Shown piece by piece: positions 54,910-63,514 of a stretch of 64,000 nt of DNA. The position numbers and the translations under genes are program-made. The notes beneath the pieces were generated by a model that saw only the letters and a program-made list of their open reading frames with translations, did not search any database and had not been told where the DNA came from. This DNA comes from Paenibacillus oryzae (GTDB taxonomy: Bacteria; Bacillota; Bacilli; Paenibacillales; Paenibacillaceae), in the NCBI RefSeq assembly GCF_001675045.1, contig NZ_LYPA01000064.1:310001-374000 (forward strand), in the 5' to 3' direction. Numbering within the stretch: position 1 is the first letter of the stretch; each line of letters starts with the position of its first letter.

Positions 54910-54986
54910 CAGGGGCTGTCTGAAAAGGCAAGCGGAACGAATAATGAATCATTATTCACCGTAACAGACTTTTTGGACAGCCCCTG
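54910..54986. repeat. 77-bp inverted repeat between convergent ilvE and DUF2339 genes
   Basis: CAGGGGCTGTC at 54910-54920 is the reverse complement of 54976-54986. In the centre is a perfect palindrome GAATAATGA-A-TCATTATTC. The end motif GGGGCTGTCTGAAAAG resembles the flanks of the repeats at 41181 and 63722. It could end both transcripts, although no plain T-run follows the outer stem. Confidence 0.7.
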
Positions 54987-55040
54987 ACGGTCAAATACTA
55001 ATTTCTATTGTTGGCATTCCCTAGATTCATCTTAACCCGC

Positions 55041-57353
55041 TTACTTTTGGTCACCCTCATCTGGACTTCCCCCATCGTTCCTATAGCTATTCTTCTCGCG
55101 GGACCCCTTCTTGTAGTCCATTTCGATATCTTGGCCTCCAGGATAGGAAGCAGGAGTAGAGGTGTTATTTGCATTTCTTTGTACTGCACCTTGGTTTATT
55201 TGCCCGCCCTGGTTACCAGGCGTATAGCCTTGGCGGTTCGGTTGCACACTCTGATTGCCAGGCGCGTAGCCTTGCTGGTTCGGATGCACAACTTGATTGC
55301 CAGGCGCATAGCCTTGGCGGTTCGGTTGTACGCCCTGATTGCCAGGCGCGTAGCCTTGCTGGTTCGGATGCGCTCCCTGATTGCCAGGCGCGTAGCCTTG
55401 GTGGTTCGGATGCCTTCCCTGATTGCCAGGCGCGTAGCCTTGCTGGTTCGGATGCACACCCTGATTGCCAGACGCATAGCCTTGCTGGTTCGGTTGCCTT
55501 CCTTGATTGCCAGGCGCATAGCCTTGGTGCTTAGGTTGGCCCTGCATAGGCTGGCCTGCTGGCGGGAAGCCTTGATGATTAGGCTGATGCGATGTCCAGT
55601 TCGCTGGCGCAGCATGAGGATTCACTGGCATGTTATGCGGATGTGCCGCGCCATATGGATTCACGCCGCTGTTCGGCATTCCTCCCGCATTTGGCATTCC
55701 GCCGCCGTTTGGCATCCTTCCCGCATTTGACATCCCTCCGGCATTTCCGGAATTCCAGCCGGGGCCGCCTGGAGCAGCCGGCGATCCCGGGCCGGGGTTT
55801 AGCGGAGGATTTCCTTGCCATTTGCCGTTAATCCATGTAACGGCAAACGAGATGGCGCCCAGAATCAGCAGCGCGATGACTTTAAACAATGCATCCTGAT
55901 CGCTCAGATCCATAAAAATAGCTTTGATTGCAACGATGACCAGCACGGCGGAGCCAAACCATTTGAACAGCCCCTCGCGATAGTAGGCTCCCCATAATAC
56001 CAGAATCAAAGCGTATACGCCCCATACGATAGAAAGCGTCAAAGCCATATACACCTTTGGCAGGTCGGTTAAATATTCAGTAAAAACATTCTGGACTTGA
56101 CGGGCCATCAAACCTCCCACGATCAAGTGGGAGAACAGCGCAAACAATCGTGACAAAATACGTACTCCGCTGTCGGACAGGCCTGGCACCTTGAAGGTTT
56201 TTGCATAATAGAAGCCTAAAGCGGCAAGCGCCATCCAGGCGATCGCGCCCCAATTCAGAAATGGAATATATACGCCAAACCATTCGCCGCGCGGCGTCCA
56301 CCAGGTGACCGAATACCAGTAAACACCAAGATATAGCCAAATGATAGCGGCTATGATTGTTGCGGGATACCAGCGCCAGATCCGTCCGATAGCCGTCAGC
56401 AGCGCAACATACAGTGTCCAGATCAGTACCCTGACCAAAACGCTTTCGTTCAGCGTATTCAGCGACATCAAAATGAGCACAACTCCGGTTATCGTAAAGC
56501 TGATTGCGGGTACCGACATTTTTCCGCTGAGCCTTGAAATCACCAGACCCGAAAACGTATAGAGCAAGCCCATGCCCAAAATAACATAGCCATAGCTGAG
56601 TGTGCTTCCCCAGATGAACAACGCCCATACGCCAAACAATACTCCGTTAAAGGCATTCAAATATAAATCGGTGCCCTCGAAGCTGGACTTGCTCTTCCAG
56701 GAAGAAAGAAGCAGGCCCACTGTATAGAACAGATAAACGGCAACGGCGTATCGCATCGGCATGTTCCAAATTCCGGTGGTCGCAGGAAAATAGTGAATAA
56801 AGTAAACGAAATAGAGCACCCAGCTCCCCAGGAAGCCTACGATCCGAAGCTCAAGCCAGCCCTTCACAATACTGAGATAAAGAAAAGCCACATTCAATAC
56901 TAGCAGATATAGGAATAATGCAAACACAGCATCCCTATCCGGGCGAAGCAGCAGCGGAGCCAGCAAACCGCCCAACAAGGCAATGTTCATCAGCATGCGG
57001 GATTGAAACTTGTAGGCATAATAGGTAATTCCCGCCGTAATAGCCGTCATACCCAGCAGCACCAGCAGCGGCGACCACATGTCGTAATAAATTCCCGCAA
57101 AGGAAAAGGTGGCGTACAGAATACAAGCGCCGATGCCGAGCAAAATTTCACCAATCATAACCCCTTTTGGCTTTTGGGCAAGCTTGGCTCCAACAATTGC
57201 AAAACCAATGCCCCCCGCCAGACCAAAGCCGATTTTCATAACGTTGGTGATCCAGCCTTTTTCAACTGAATATTGAAACAAAGTGATAAAAGCAGCAACA
57301 ACGAACAGGGCCCCCAGCAGCGATGCCCAATGCTTTCTTAAAAGCTCTCTCAT
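55041..57353 (-). CDS. DUF2339 multi-pass membrane protein with repeat-rich C-terminal tail
   Basis: A 770-residue protein. Residues 1 to about 530 are almost entirely hydrophobic with some fifteen or more membrane segments, matching DUF2339. The rest is soluble and repetitive. A Gly/Asn/Met region has 6-residue units (NAGGMS, NAGRMP, NGGGMP, NAGGMP). A Pro/His/Asn linker follows, then eight consecutive 14-residue units of the type HPNQQGYAPGNQGV (residues 606-717; DNA 55203-55538, 42 bp each). The last part is acidic/basic and polar. The ATG is coupled to the upstream gene by a 4-base overlap. No function is known for the family. Confidence 0.85.
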   Translation of the reverse strand: MRELLRKHWASLLGALFVVAAFITLFQYSVEKGWITNVMKIGFGLAGGIGFAIVGAKLAQKPKGVMIGEILLGIGACILYATFSFAGIYYDMWSPLLVLLGMTAITAGITYYAYKFQSRMLMNIALLGGLLAPLLLRPDRDAVFALFLYLLVLNVAFLYLSIVKGWLELRIVGFLGSWVLYFVYFIHYFPATTGIWNMPMRYAVAVYLFYTVGLLLSSWKSKSSFEGTDLYLNAFNGVLFGVWALFIWGSTLSYGYVILGMGLLYTFSGLVISRLSGKMSVPAISFTITGVVLILMSLNTLNESVLVRVLIWTLYVALLTAIGRIWRWYPATIIAAIIWLYLGVYWYSVTWWTPRGEWFGVYIPFLNWGAIAWMALAALGFYYAKTFKVPGLSDSGVRILSRLFALFSHLIVGGLMARQVQNVFTEYLTDLPKVYMALTLSIVWGVYALILVLWGAYYREGLFKWFGSAVLVIVAIKAIFMDLSDQDALFKVIALLILGAISFAVTWINGKWQGNPPLNPGPGSPAAPGGPGWNSGNAGGMSNAGRMPNGGGMPNAGGMPNSGVNPYGAAHPHNMPVNPHAAPANWTSHQPNHQGFPPAGQPMQGQPKHQGYAPGNQGRQPNQQGYASGNQGVHPNQQGYAPGNQGRHPNHQGYAPGNQGAHPNQQGYAPGNQGVQPNRQGYAPGNQVVHPNQQGYAPGNQSVQPNRQGYTPGNQGGQINQGAVQRNANNTSTPASYPGGQDIEMDYKKGSREKNSYRNDGGSPDEGDQK
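55203..55538 (-). repeat. Eight tandem 42-bp coding repeats
   Basis: Units encode QGYAPGNQG cores and differ mainly at two positions (Q/H before PN, and R/V/A/G at the end) and at single substitutions (ASGN, TPGN, NQVV, NQSV). Array unit length is exactly 42 bp, so copy number can change without breaking the frame. Confidence 0.93.
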
Positions 57354-58057
57354 TGTGATCTCCTCCTCGTCTTTTTATCCAGCCATTTCAAGCCTCCATA
57401 CAGGAGCAGGAACATGGCAATAGCAACAAGCTCCAATTGAAGCAAATACCAGGGCCAAGGCGCCAAGACATCCAGCAAAGAAGCGGTTGACGGCTTACGC
57501 GCCAAAAACATAAAGTTGGTCGTTCCGGTAAGTCCGTTCACAATAGCGGCAGGAACGGCAAGAATGTGCAGCCAGATCCAAGCCTCGGCCGTTGAACGCA
57601 GGGTGGGACGATATTGCCGAACTGCAACTGCATATACAGCCGTTGCCATAATCCCGATATGAGCGATAAAAAATTGAAAATAACGGAACTGAGGAAACGT
57701 CTCATCCAGATTCGGCGTCAGCAAAGCCTGCAGCGCTCCCAGCGTTCCCAGAAAAACAATGACAGGAAGCAGGGATTTCCACCCGGTCAAAAGCAATAAT
57801 GCGGACAGCAGCAGGGTGAGGCTGCACAGCTGGAACGGTAGCGAGCCTGCCCACCAGCTTCCTTCAAAAACGTAGGATAGCTGCAAGGAAACCTCGCAAA
57901 GCAGCAAAATTGCCGCTAAGCCCTTGCGAAACGCTTTGTCTGCCCTTGGGCTTCTGAGCGCCCTGCGGCCTGCAGCAATGCCTAGCAAAACCAGAGCCGC
58001 TGCTGCCAAAGCAGCATAATGCGCCCCGGAAAAAGCTTCAAACATGCCGTCCCACAT
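57350..58057 (-). CDS. YwaF/TIGR02206-family membrane protein
   Basis: A 235-residue protein with about seven hydrophobic segments and family features WAGSLPFQLCSLTLLLSA, NLDETFPQFRYFQFFIAHIG and NGLTGTTNFMFLARKPSTASLLDVLAPWPWYLL. TIGR02206 proteins have no assigned function. AAGG is close to the first ATG and an ATG four codons in is possible. Its stop overlaps the DUF2339 start, so the two are co-translated and may act together in the membrane. Confidence 0.83.
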   Translation of the reverse strand: MWDGMFEAFSGAHYAALAAAALVLLGIAAGRRALRSPRADKAFRKGLAAILLLCEVSLQLSYVFEGSWWAGSLPFQLCSLTLLLSALLLLTGWKSLLPVIVFLGTLGALQALLTPNLDETFPQFRYFQFFIAHIGIMATAVYAVAVRQYRPTLRSTAEAWIWLHILAVPAAIVNGLTGTTNFMFLARKPSTASLLDVLAPWPWYLLQLELVAIAMFLLLYGGLKWLDKKTRRRSQ

Positions 58058-58124
58058 CCTTCCGCGTTTAAGAGATGCTTACGTTTTAGTACCAGGCCTT
58101 AAACTTATCTTACCTTTATTTGCA

Positions 58125-58158
58125 TAAAAAAATAGTACCAACTATTCATGGTACTATT
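58125..58158 (-). terminator. Intrinsic terminator overlapping the response-regulator stop
   Basis: AATAGTACCA / TGGTACTATT stem with an 8-base loop, followed by TTTTTTT on the minus strand. The regulator's TAG lies in the 5' arm. Confidence 0.88.
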
Positions 58159-58867
58159 CCTTGTCCCTTTCTTTGTCCTTTGCCCCATCCAGCAGGCCAA
58201 GCTCCCGCGCTTTGCCGGCGGCCTCCTTGGAGCCTTGCGCGCCAAGCTTCCGCAGGATGTTTCCTACGTGGTTTTTAACGGTACGCAGCGTAATAAACAG
58301 CTTGTCTGCGATTTGCGGCTGGGAATAGCCTTCATCAATTAGACTTAACAATTGAAGCTCGGATGGCGTAATAAGATCGCCAACCTTTCTGGCTTCAAAT
58401 TCACGCTCGATTCCCTTCAGCCTTCTGAATTCCTCGCGCAGCTGCTCTGCCGCCGCAGGACTTATGGGCGATTGCTTGGCATAAGCGGCGCGTATGGCGT
58501 CCGGCAGGTTTTCAAAGCTTGATTTGAGCTGGTAATCAATCGCGCCGGCCTGGAACGATTTCAGAATCAGCTCTTTTTCCTCCATGGAGGTTAACATAAT
58601 GATGCGGGCGCCGGTCGAAATCGCCGTCTCCTCCGCCAGTTTGACGCCTTCGGGCTTGCCGTCGATCATAATGTCCATCAGCATCACGTCCACACCTGCC
58701 GATGCGTCGCCGTCCATTTTGCCAAGCGCCTGCCTCAGCTCTTCCCCATCTTTGGCTGACCATATTAATTGAATATCGGGCAAGGAGCCTAAAAAATCAA
58801 CAAGACCGCGCCGCCAGTCGGGATCATCCTCCAGAAGCCCAACCCTTATCATCATATCGCCATTCAA
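58154..58867 (-). CDS. NarL/LuxR-type response regulator
   Basis: A 237-residue two-component regulator: receiver domain (residues 6-125) with acidic pocket LLEDDPD, phospho-acceptor D65 in VMLMDIMIDG and Lys in YQLKSS. A LuxR-type helix-turn-helix follows at about 163-225 (ITPSELQLLSLIDEGYSQPQIADKLFITLRTVKNHVGNILRKLG). TTG 58867 is 9 bases after GGAGGAG. It is 68 bases downstream of the kinase gene and is probably its partner. The target genes and signal are unknown. Confidence 0.92.
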   Translation of the reverse strand: MNGDMMIRVGLLEDDPDWRRGLVDFLGSLPDIQLIWSAKDGEELRQALGKMDGDASAGVDVMLMDIMIDGKPEGVKLAEETAISTGARIIMLTSMEEKELILKSFQAGAIDYQLKSSFENLPDAIRAAYAKQSPISPAAAEQLREEFRRLKGIEREFEARKVGDLITPSELQLLSLIDEGYSQPQIADKLFITLRTVKNHVGNILRKLGAQGSKEAAGKARELGLLDGAKDKERDKE

Positions 58868-58935
58868 TGCAGGTCACTCCTCCTAGTTAATATAAATGTA
58901 ACGTAAAACGGTTTTTTTGAAACCTATGCTTTCAA

Positions 58936-60306
58936 TTATTGACGAAACGCCTGAATCGCCCGCTTGGGAAGCGAAATAGTGAAGATCGCTCCTTCTCCGG
59001 GACGGCTGCGCAAATATAGCGAGCCTTTATGCTTCCGGGCAACATGATAGGAATAGGACAACCCAAGCCCGAAGTTGCCGCCGCGGCGTTTGGTTGTATA
59101 AAAGGGCTCGAATACGTTCATCCGCTGTTTCCGGCTTAAGCCCGGCCCATTGTCCGCCACTTGAATCAGAAGCTCGCGCTTGGTCGACTCCAGGGTAATA
59201 CGCAGCCTGGCGCCTTCGCGCCCCTCCATCGCTTCAAATGCATTTAGCACCAGATTGCTGAAGGCCTCGGCAAGCTGATCCTTGTCTACAACACACATCC
59301 AGCCCTCCTCAAGGCTGGACTCCACGCTGGCGGAACGCGCAGCGGGCTTAAGCTGCTCCATCGTTTCGGCAAGCAAAACGGTCAAATCGCAGGTTTCCGG
59401 CTTCAGTTCCAAATCCTCCGTTTTGCGATGAACCCGTCTGATCATTTCCTCCATGTGGCGAGACGCCGCAAGCACGGCTTCAACATCCTTCAGCAATTCC
59501 TCCTGTGAGGTTGCAAGGGCGTGCCGCTTCATTTTTTCTCCAAAAAGCCTCAGCTTGCCTACATCGTTTTTGATGGCGTGATTCAACATCGCCGTTCCCG
59601 ACGTTACCGCTCTGAGCGTGGAATCATAGCGCCGGCGATCAATCAGGATGCGCATGCCCATAAACCCGTATGTAAATAGTCCAATAACAAACACAGCAGA
59701 CGACAAACCTACAATCCATGTATTATATACCCACATTCGCAGCATGCCCATGGTGGGGAGAATATAGTTCATGAACATGACAAACAAAGCAGGCGGCAAA
59801 ACCGCAAAGCAAAGAATCCAGTGCGTCCGCGCATAGAGCGAAGGCGGCACCCGTTTGGATAAAACAAGCGCCGTGCTTGCCAAAATATACGGCACAGCCC
59901 ACCAGACAACAATTTTATACGATATGGGATACATCGTATTATAATAGGGCGTAAAAAGCAGACAGAGGATGATGGGCAGCAGCAGAAGCGCCGGCAGCGC
60001 AAGTCTGATTTTTTTTGGTATAGGAAGCTCGCTATACGATACTGCAAACATCAATAAAAAATATGGGATGCCATAATAGGAAAAAAGCGAGGATACAGCC
60101 TGCATCTCATACAACAGAGCTTGCATGCCCGGACTTGCGCCCGCCTTTACGGCCTGGGGCAGCCAATGCATATCCAGCACAGCCGCAAGCGCGCCCGCTC
60201 CTCCGCTAAAGGAAAAAGCCCCTAACCAGCGATTGACCGGAGAACGCGGCTCCGATATCCATATAATAGCAGCGATTGCCCATAAAACAAACAATACAAA
60301 CAGCAT
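58936..60306 (-). CDS. Sensor histidine kinase with multi-pass membrane domain
   Basis: A 456-residue kinase. The N-terminal about 225 residues contain seven or so membrane segments and no large extracellular loop, suggesting a signal within the membrane. The H-box is atypical: LNHAIKNDVGKL with H243. The ATPase domain has NLVLNAFEAM, ADNGPGLS and GGNFGLGLSYSYHV. ATG 60306 has AAGGAG 7 bases upstream, favoured over TTG 60336. It pairs with the regulator that follows. Confidence 0.9.
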   Translation of the reverse strand: MLFVLFVLWAIAAIIWISEPRSPVNRWLGAFSFSGGAGALAAVLDMHWLPQAVKAGASPGMQALLYEMQAVSSLFSYYGIPYFLLMFAVSYSELPIPKKIRLALPALLLLPIILCLLFTPYYNTMYPISYKIVVWWAVPYILASTALVLSKRVPPSLYARTHWILCFAVLPPALFVMFMNYILPTMGMLRMWVYNTWIVGLSSAVFVIGLFTYGFMGMRILIDRRRYDSTLRAVTSGTAMLNHAIKNDVGKLRLFGEKMKRHALATSQEELLKDVEAVLAASRHMEEMIRRVHRKTEDLELKPETCDLTVLLAETMEQLKPAARSASVESSLEEGWMCVVDKDQLAEAFSNLVLNAFEAMEGREGARLRITLESTKRELLIQVADNGPGLSRKQRMNVFEPFYTTKRRGGNFGLGLSYSYHVARKHKGSLYLRSRPGEGAIFTISLPKRAIQAFRQ

Positions 60307-60367
60307 AGCCAGACTCCTTCGCAAAAGGCTGTTCAATGACTCAAGGGGTAGGGCTCCTTACAGAGCG

Positions 60368-61114
60368 TTATTTCCTGCCCAAATATAAGGTCTCCTGGCA
60401 ATAACGGCGCGCCATCGCCTGAAAAAAGGCCGATTGCACGGAAATAACCGCAAGAAGAAGCAAATTTTTAATGGCTTGACGAACGCGTTCATTACATTGA
60501 GACAAAGCAGGCACAGCCGCTTCGGCGCGCCGGCGTATCTCATTTTCCAGCCGTCTGGCCGTTCGCCGGTCAGAGGCCAGATCGTTTTTCAGCTCTTCAT
60601 AAATATCGGCATAGGCGGCATAAATATCAAGCGGCGACAGCCGGCTGCCGTATACGGAGCAGCCCTCCAGCCCTTCATCCGACATAAAAACAATCGAAAA
60701 CAAACGCCGGAGCGATTCAAAATCAAGGTTTGTTTTCAAGTCGTCAATTATGAGCAAAAGAGCAGCCTGGTCAAGCGAATATTTTTTTCCGGCCTGCGGG
60801 GATTCAAAATAATCCTTGAAATCGCGTTTTACCCAATTTTGCAGCGATGTAGCTGCGGGACAAGCATATTCCGCCAGCTGTCCAAGCTCCGCAATTTCAT
60901 GAAGCGATAATCCCTTTCGATCGCCGCTTCTCATTAGCTTTTCAACAATGGAGGGGAGCGGCTCGGGAAGGCCCCCTCCGCTCCGTTCCACGGCGCTCGT
61001 CATGGAGAGTTTCCAGGCCTGCCGCAATATATCCGCCGTTTTTTGCTTCTCGCCGCATTTTAAGGAAACTAGCACTTCTGCCAGCTCGCTTCTGGTCATT
61101 CTAAAGCCCTCCAT
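60368..61114 (-). CDS. DUF1836 protein
   Basis: A 248-residue soluble protein matching DUF1836: VEKLMRSGDRKGLSLHEIAELGQLAEYACPAATSLQNWVKRDFKDYF resembles a MerR/HTH-like recognition region, and QAALLLIIDDLKTNLDFESLRRL follows. A C-terminal hydrophobic helix (AIKNLLLLAVISVQSAFFQAMA) is present. DUF1836 proteins are thought to be DNA-binding because of the HTH-like fold; no target is known. ATG 61114 has GGGGGGAG upstream; ATG 61099 has GGAGG 8 bases before it and is equally possible. It is upstream of and co-directional with the kinase. Confidence 0.78.
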   Translation of the reverse strand: MEGFRMTRSELAEVLVSLKCGEKQKTADILRQAWKLSMTSAVERSGGGLPEPLPSIVEKLMRSGDRKGLSLHEIAELGQLAEYACPAATSLQNWVKRDFKDYFESPQAGKKYSLDQAALLLIIDDLKTNLDFESLRRLFSIVFMSDEGLEGCSVYGSRLSPLDIYAAYADIYEELKNDLASDRRTARRLENEIRRRAEAAVPALSQCNERVRQAIKNLLLLAVISVQSAFFQAMARRYCQETLYLGRK

Positions 61115-61285
61115 GCATCTGCTCCCCCCTCCATCAAACATCCATTCCATGAACAAGTTCTTATGAACTCATCTTAAGCTTGTAAATTTCATATGTAAAG
61201 CAGAGAGAAACAGGGAGAACCTTGCTCTTTCCCCCAAATTTGACCCAATTCGGACCAAAAACGCTCATATTGTTTCTTTTGGCAG

Positions 61286-61315
61286 TTGTCATAAGCTGTA
61301 ATCTTTAGCTATAGT
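61286..61315 (+). promoter_or_regulatory. Promoter-like pair upstream of the CNNM gene
   Basis: TTGTCA at 61286-61291, 18 bases, TATAGT at 61310-61315. Each box has one mismatch to the vegetative consensus. No riboswitch-like structure is evident in the 250-base gap before the gene. Confidence 0.55.
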
Positions 61316-61365
61316 TATTCATAAGCAAAAAAAATTCAAATGAAAAAAGGTAGTGAGACGCCGAC

Positions 61366-62685
61366 ATGGATATTGGTATAGGAATTAATTTACTCATGAT
61401 TGCCCTTCTTATTTTATTAACTGCATTTTTTGTTGCGACAGAGTTTGCGATCGTCAAGGTGCGCTCGAGTCGAATTGATCAGTTGGTACAGGAGGGCCGG
61501 AAGAACGCGTTAGCCGTTCAGAAGGTTACGGGCAATCTGGATGCCTATTTGTCGGCATGCCAGCTCGGCATTACAATTACCGCGCTTGGCCTTGGCTTTT
61601 TGGGAGAGCCGACAGTAGAAAAAATTCTTTTACCTTTATTTACAGATATTCAGCTGGGAGACGCTCTCAGCCATGCATTAGCCATTGCAATCGCTTTTAT
61701 ATTTATTACGTTTCTGCACGTCGTGGTTGGCGAGCTGGCCCCTAAATCATGGGCTATTCAAAAGGCGGAATTCATTACCTTTATGACAGCCCGGCCGATT
61801 ATCTTTTTCCACAAGGTGATGTTCCCGTTTATTTGGGTGCTTAACGGCTCAGCCAACGGACTGGTTCGCATGTTTGGGTTAAGGCCCATGAAGGAGCACG
61901 AGGAAGCCCATTCCGAGGAAGAAATCCAGATCATCCTGAATGAAAGCTACCAAAGCGGTCTTATCAATAATACGGAATACGGCTATGTTAGCCGCATCTT
62001 CGCTTTCGACGAGCTGCTAGCCAAAGAAATCATGGTGCCGCGCACCGATATGATTTGCCTTTATACCAATAATACACTGCAAGAAAATCTGGATATTATT
62101 CGCAAGGAGCAATATACGCGTTTTCCGGTTGCTTCGGAGAGCAAGGACAATATTGTCGGCATGATCAATACCAAGCAGCTGTTCCTGTCACATGAGGAAA
62201 ACAAGGAAACCGACTTTAAAGCGTTGATTCATCCCGTACTAAGCGTATCGGAGGTTACTCCGGTCAAAACGCTGCTAAAGCGGATGCAGCAGGAACGCGT
62301 CCATATCGCAATCCTTGTTGACGAATATGGCGGCACCTCCGGCCTCATCACGATTGAAGATATTTTGGAGGAAATCGTTGGCGAAATTCGGGATGAATTC
62401 GATGCCGACGAGCGAAAGGAAATCGAGCAGCTTGCCGAAAACTGTTATTTGCTGGACGGCAAGGTTCTGCTTGACGAACTGGGCGAAATATCGGGACACA
62501 GCTTCGAGGATGAAGAAGTGGATACAATCGGCGGCTGGCTGTACAGCAAGCTCCAGGATCCCAAGCCCGGCAAAATTTATCAGCATGAAAATCTCAAATT
62601 CATTATCCGCGAAACAGGCAAAAACCGGATTCGCAAAATCGAGCTGCTGATCGAGCAGCATGAGCTGGAAAGCGAAACCGCATAA
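61366..62685 (+). CDS. CNNM/CBS-domain transporter-like protein (hemolysin C/CorB family)
   Basis: A 439-residue protein: CNNM membrane domain with four hydrophobic segments (residues 1-190, TAFFVATEFAIVKVRSSRI, and CQLGITITALGLGFLGEP), two CBS domains (about 210-335; FDELLAKEIMVPRTDM, VDEYGGTSGLITIEDILEEIVGEI) and a C-terminal CorC_HlyC domain (350-430). Members are implicated in magnesium/cobalt efflux; the hemolysin name is historical. It is monocistronic by its own promoter and terminator. Confidence 0.93.
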   Translation: MDIGIGINLLMIALLILLTAFFVATEFAIVKVRSSRIDQLVQEGRKNALAVQKVTGNLDAYLSACQLGITITALGLGFLGEPTVEKILLPLFTDIQLGDALSHALAIAIAFIFITFLHVVVGELAPKSWAIQKAEFITFMTARPIIFFHKVMFPFIWVLNGSANGLVRMFGLRPMKEHEEAHSEEEIQIILNESYQSGLINNTEYGYVSRIFAFDELLAKEIMVPRTDMICLYTNNTLQENLDIIRKEQYTRFPVASESKDNIVGMINTKQLFLSHEENKETDFKALIHPVLSVSEVTPVKTLLKRMQQERVHIAILVDEYGGTSGLITIEDILEEIVGEIRDEFDADERKEIEQLAENCYLLDGKVLLDELGEISGHSFEDEEVDTIGGWLYSKLQDPKPGKIYQHENLKFIIRETGKNRIRKIELLIEQHELESETA

Positions 62686-62717
62686 TAATTGCCTCATCTA
62701 TACCTATATACCAGGCT

Positions 62718-62756
62718 GCCGCCAGAGCTGTTTAACCCGCTCATGGCGGCTTTTTT
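62718..62756 (+). terminator. Intrinsic terminator after the CNNM gene
   Basis: GCCGCCA / TGGCGGC stem with a 19-base loop followed by TTTTTT. Confidence 0.75.
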
Positions 62757-62761
62757 ACTGT

Positions 62762-62993
62762 CTATATAAGTTGAACAAAAGAAAAGTAGCGACAGGCCAG
62801 AGTGTGAGGGGTTCTGGAGAAAAGCATATGCTTACGAAGTAACGTTCTTCCAGAACGTTTTAAGCGGTCGCTTGTGTTCCCGGATTTCACCATTTGAACC
62901 TATCATTCAGGGAAATCTGGGAACAACTGCGATCGGAAGAACTTTTCACACGCCGGCCTACACCGCTGAAACTCTTTTGTTCAACTTATATAG
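62762..62993. mobile_element. MITE-like 232-bp element with 20-bp perfect terminal inverted repeats
   Basis: CTATATAAGTTGAACAAAAG at 62762-62781 is the exact reverse complement of 62974-62993. The inside is also full of inverted pairs: GTTCTGGA/TCCAGAAC, TGTTCCC-gATTT/AAATc-TGGGAACA, GGCC-TGTGAG/CACAC-GGCC and GTAGCGAC/GGTCGC. No coding frame fits. There is no obvious target-site duplication. The design is that of a non-autonomous mobile element or a bcr-like structured repeat. I recall similar ends in other Paenibacillus genomes. Confidence 0.75.
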
Positions 62994-63045
62994 TTTCCCA
63001 TGATAATCGCAGCATTTTTTGAAAATTTAAACTTCGCCAAAACGC

Positions 63046-63074
63046 TTGCAATTCTTTTAAAACCTGTGCATAAT
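63046..63074 (+). promoter_or_regulatory. Promoter of tRNA-Thr
   Basis: TTGCAA at 63046-63051, 17 bases, CATAAT at 63069-63074, about 49 bases before the tRNA. Both boxes have one or two mismatches to consensus. Confidence 0.65.
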
Positions 63075-63122
63075 ACATTATGTAGAAAGCGCGATGAACA
63101 ACATCGCGGAATACAAAAATAT

Positions 63123-63195
<73 letters not shown>

Positions 63196-63200
63196 TCACT

Positions 63201-63237
63201 AAAAAACGCCAATTGCTTCTGCAACAGGCGTTTTTTG
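63201..63237 (+). terminator. Terminator after tRNA-Thr
   Basis: AAAAAACGCC-aaTTGC / GCAA-caGGCGTTTTTT forms a stem with T- and A-runs on both sides, so it may also end the small convergent gene at 63248. Confidence 0.85.
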
Positions 63238-63247
63238 TTATGATGCT

Positions 63248-63370
63248 TTATTCATCGGGCTCATCCCACTTTTTGGAGTAAGCTTTTTTTGTCACCCACA
63301 AAGTGACCCATGTAACCAGGACAATAATGACGATTGTCCAAAACCAAACGGCGCCTGGAACATCCCCCAT
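63248..63370 (-). CDS. Small single-pass membrane protein, 40 residues
   Basis: ATG 63370 has a perfect AAGGAGG 7 bases upstream. The 40-residue frame reads GDVPGAVWFWTIVIIVLVTW, then VTLWVTKKAYSKKWDEPDE: one membrane helix and a basic then acidic cytoplasmic tail. No family recognised; the layout is like other small membrane subunits, for example of oxidases, but nothing ties it to one. It stops 11 bases from the tRNA terminator, which can serve it in reverse. Confidence 0.65.
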   Translation of the reverse strand: MGDVPGAVWFWTIVIIVLVTWVTLWVTKKAYSKKWDEPDE

Positions 63371-63514
63371 TGCCGCACCTCCTTTTCTAGGCTGCTTTTT
63401 TAATGCAACCGTTTTCCTCGTCCGATCTATTTTACATGATTTTTATCACAAAAAGTAACCGTAATTTAGACAAATTTTAGAACAATATTCTTTTTATGAG
63501 GAGATGAACCTTCT

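Noticed and set aside
55203..55538. CRISPR-like regular array
   Set aside because: Unit length is exactly 42 bp with no distinct spacers, and it is in frame inside the DUF2339 gene.
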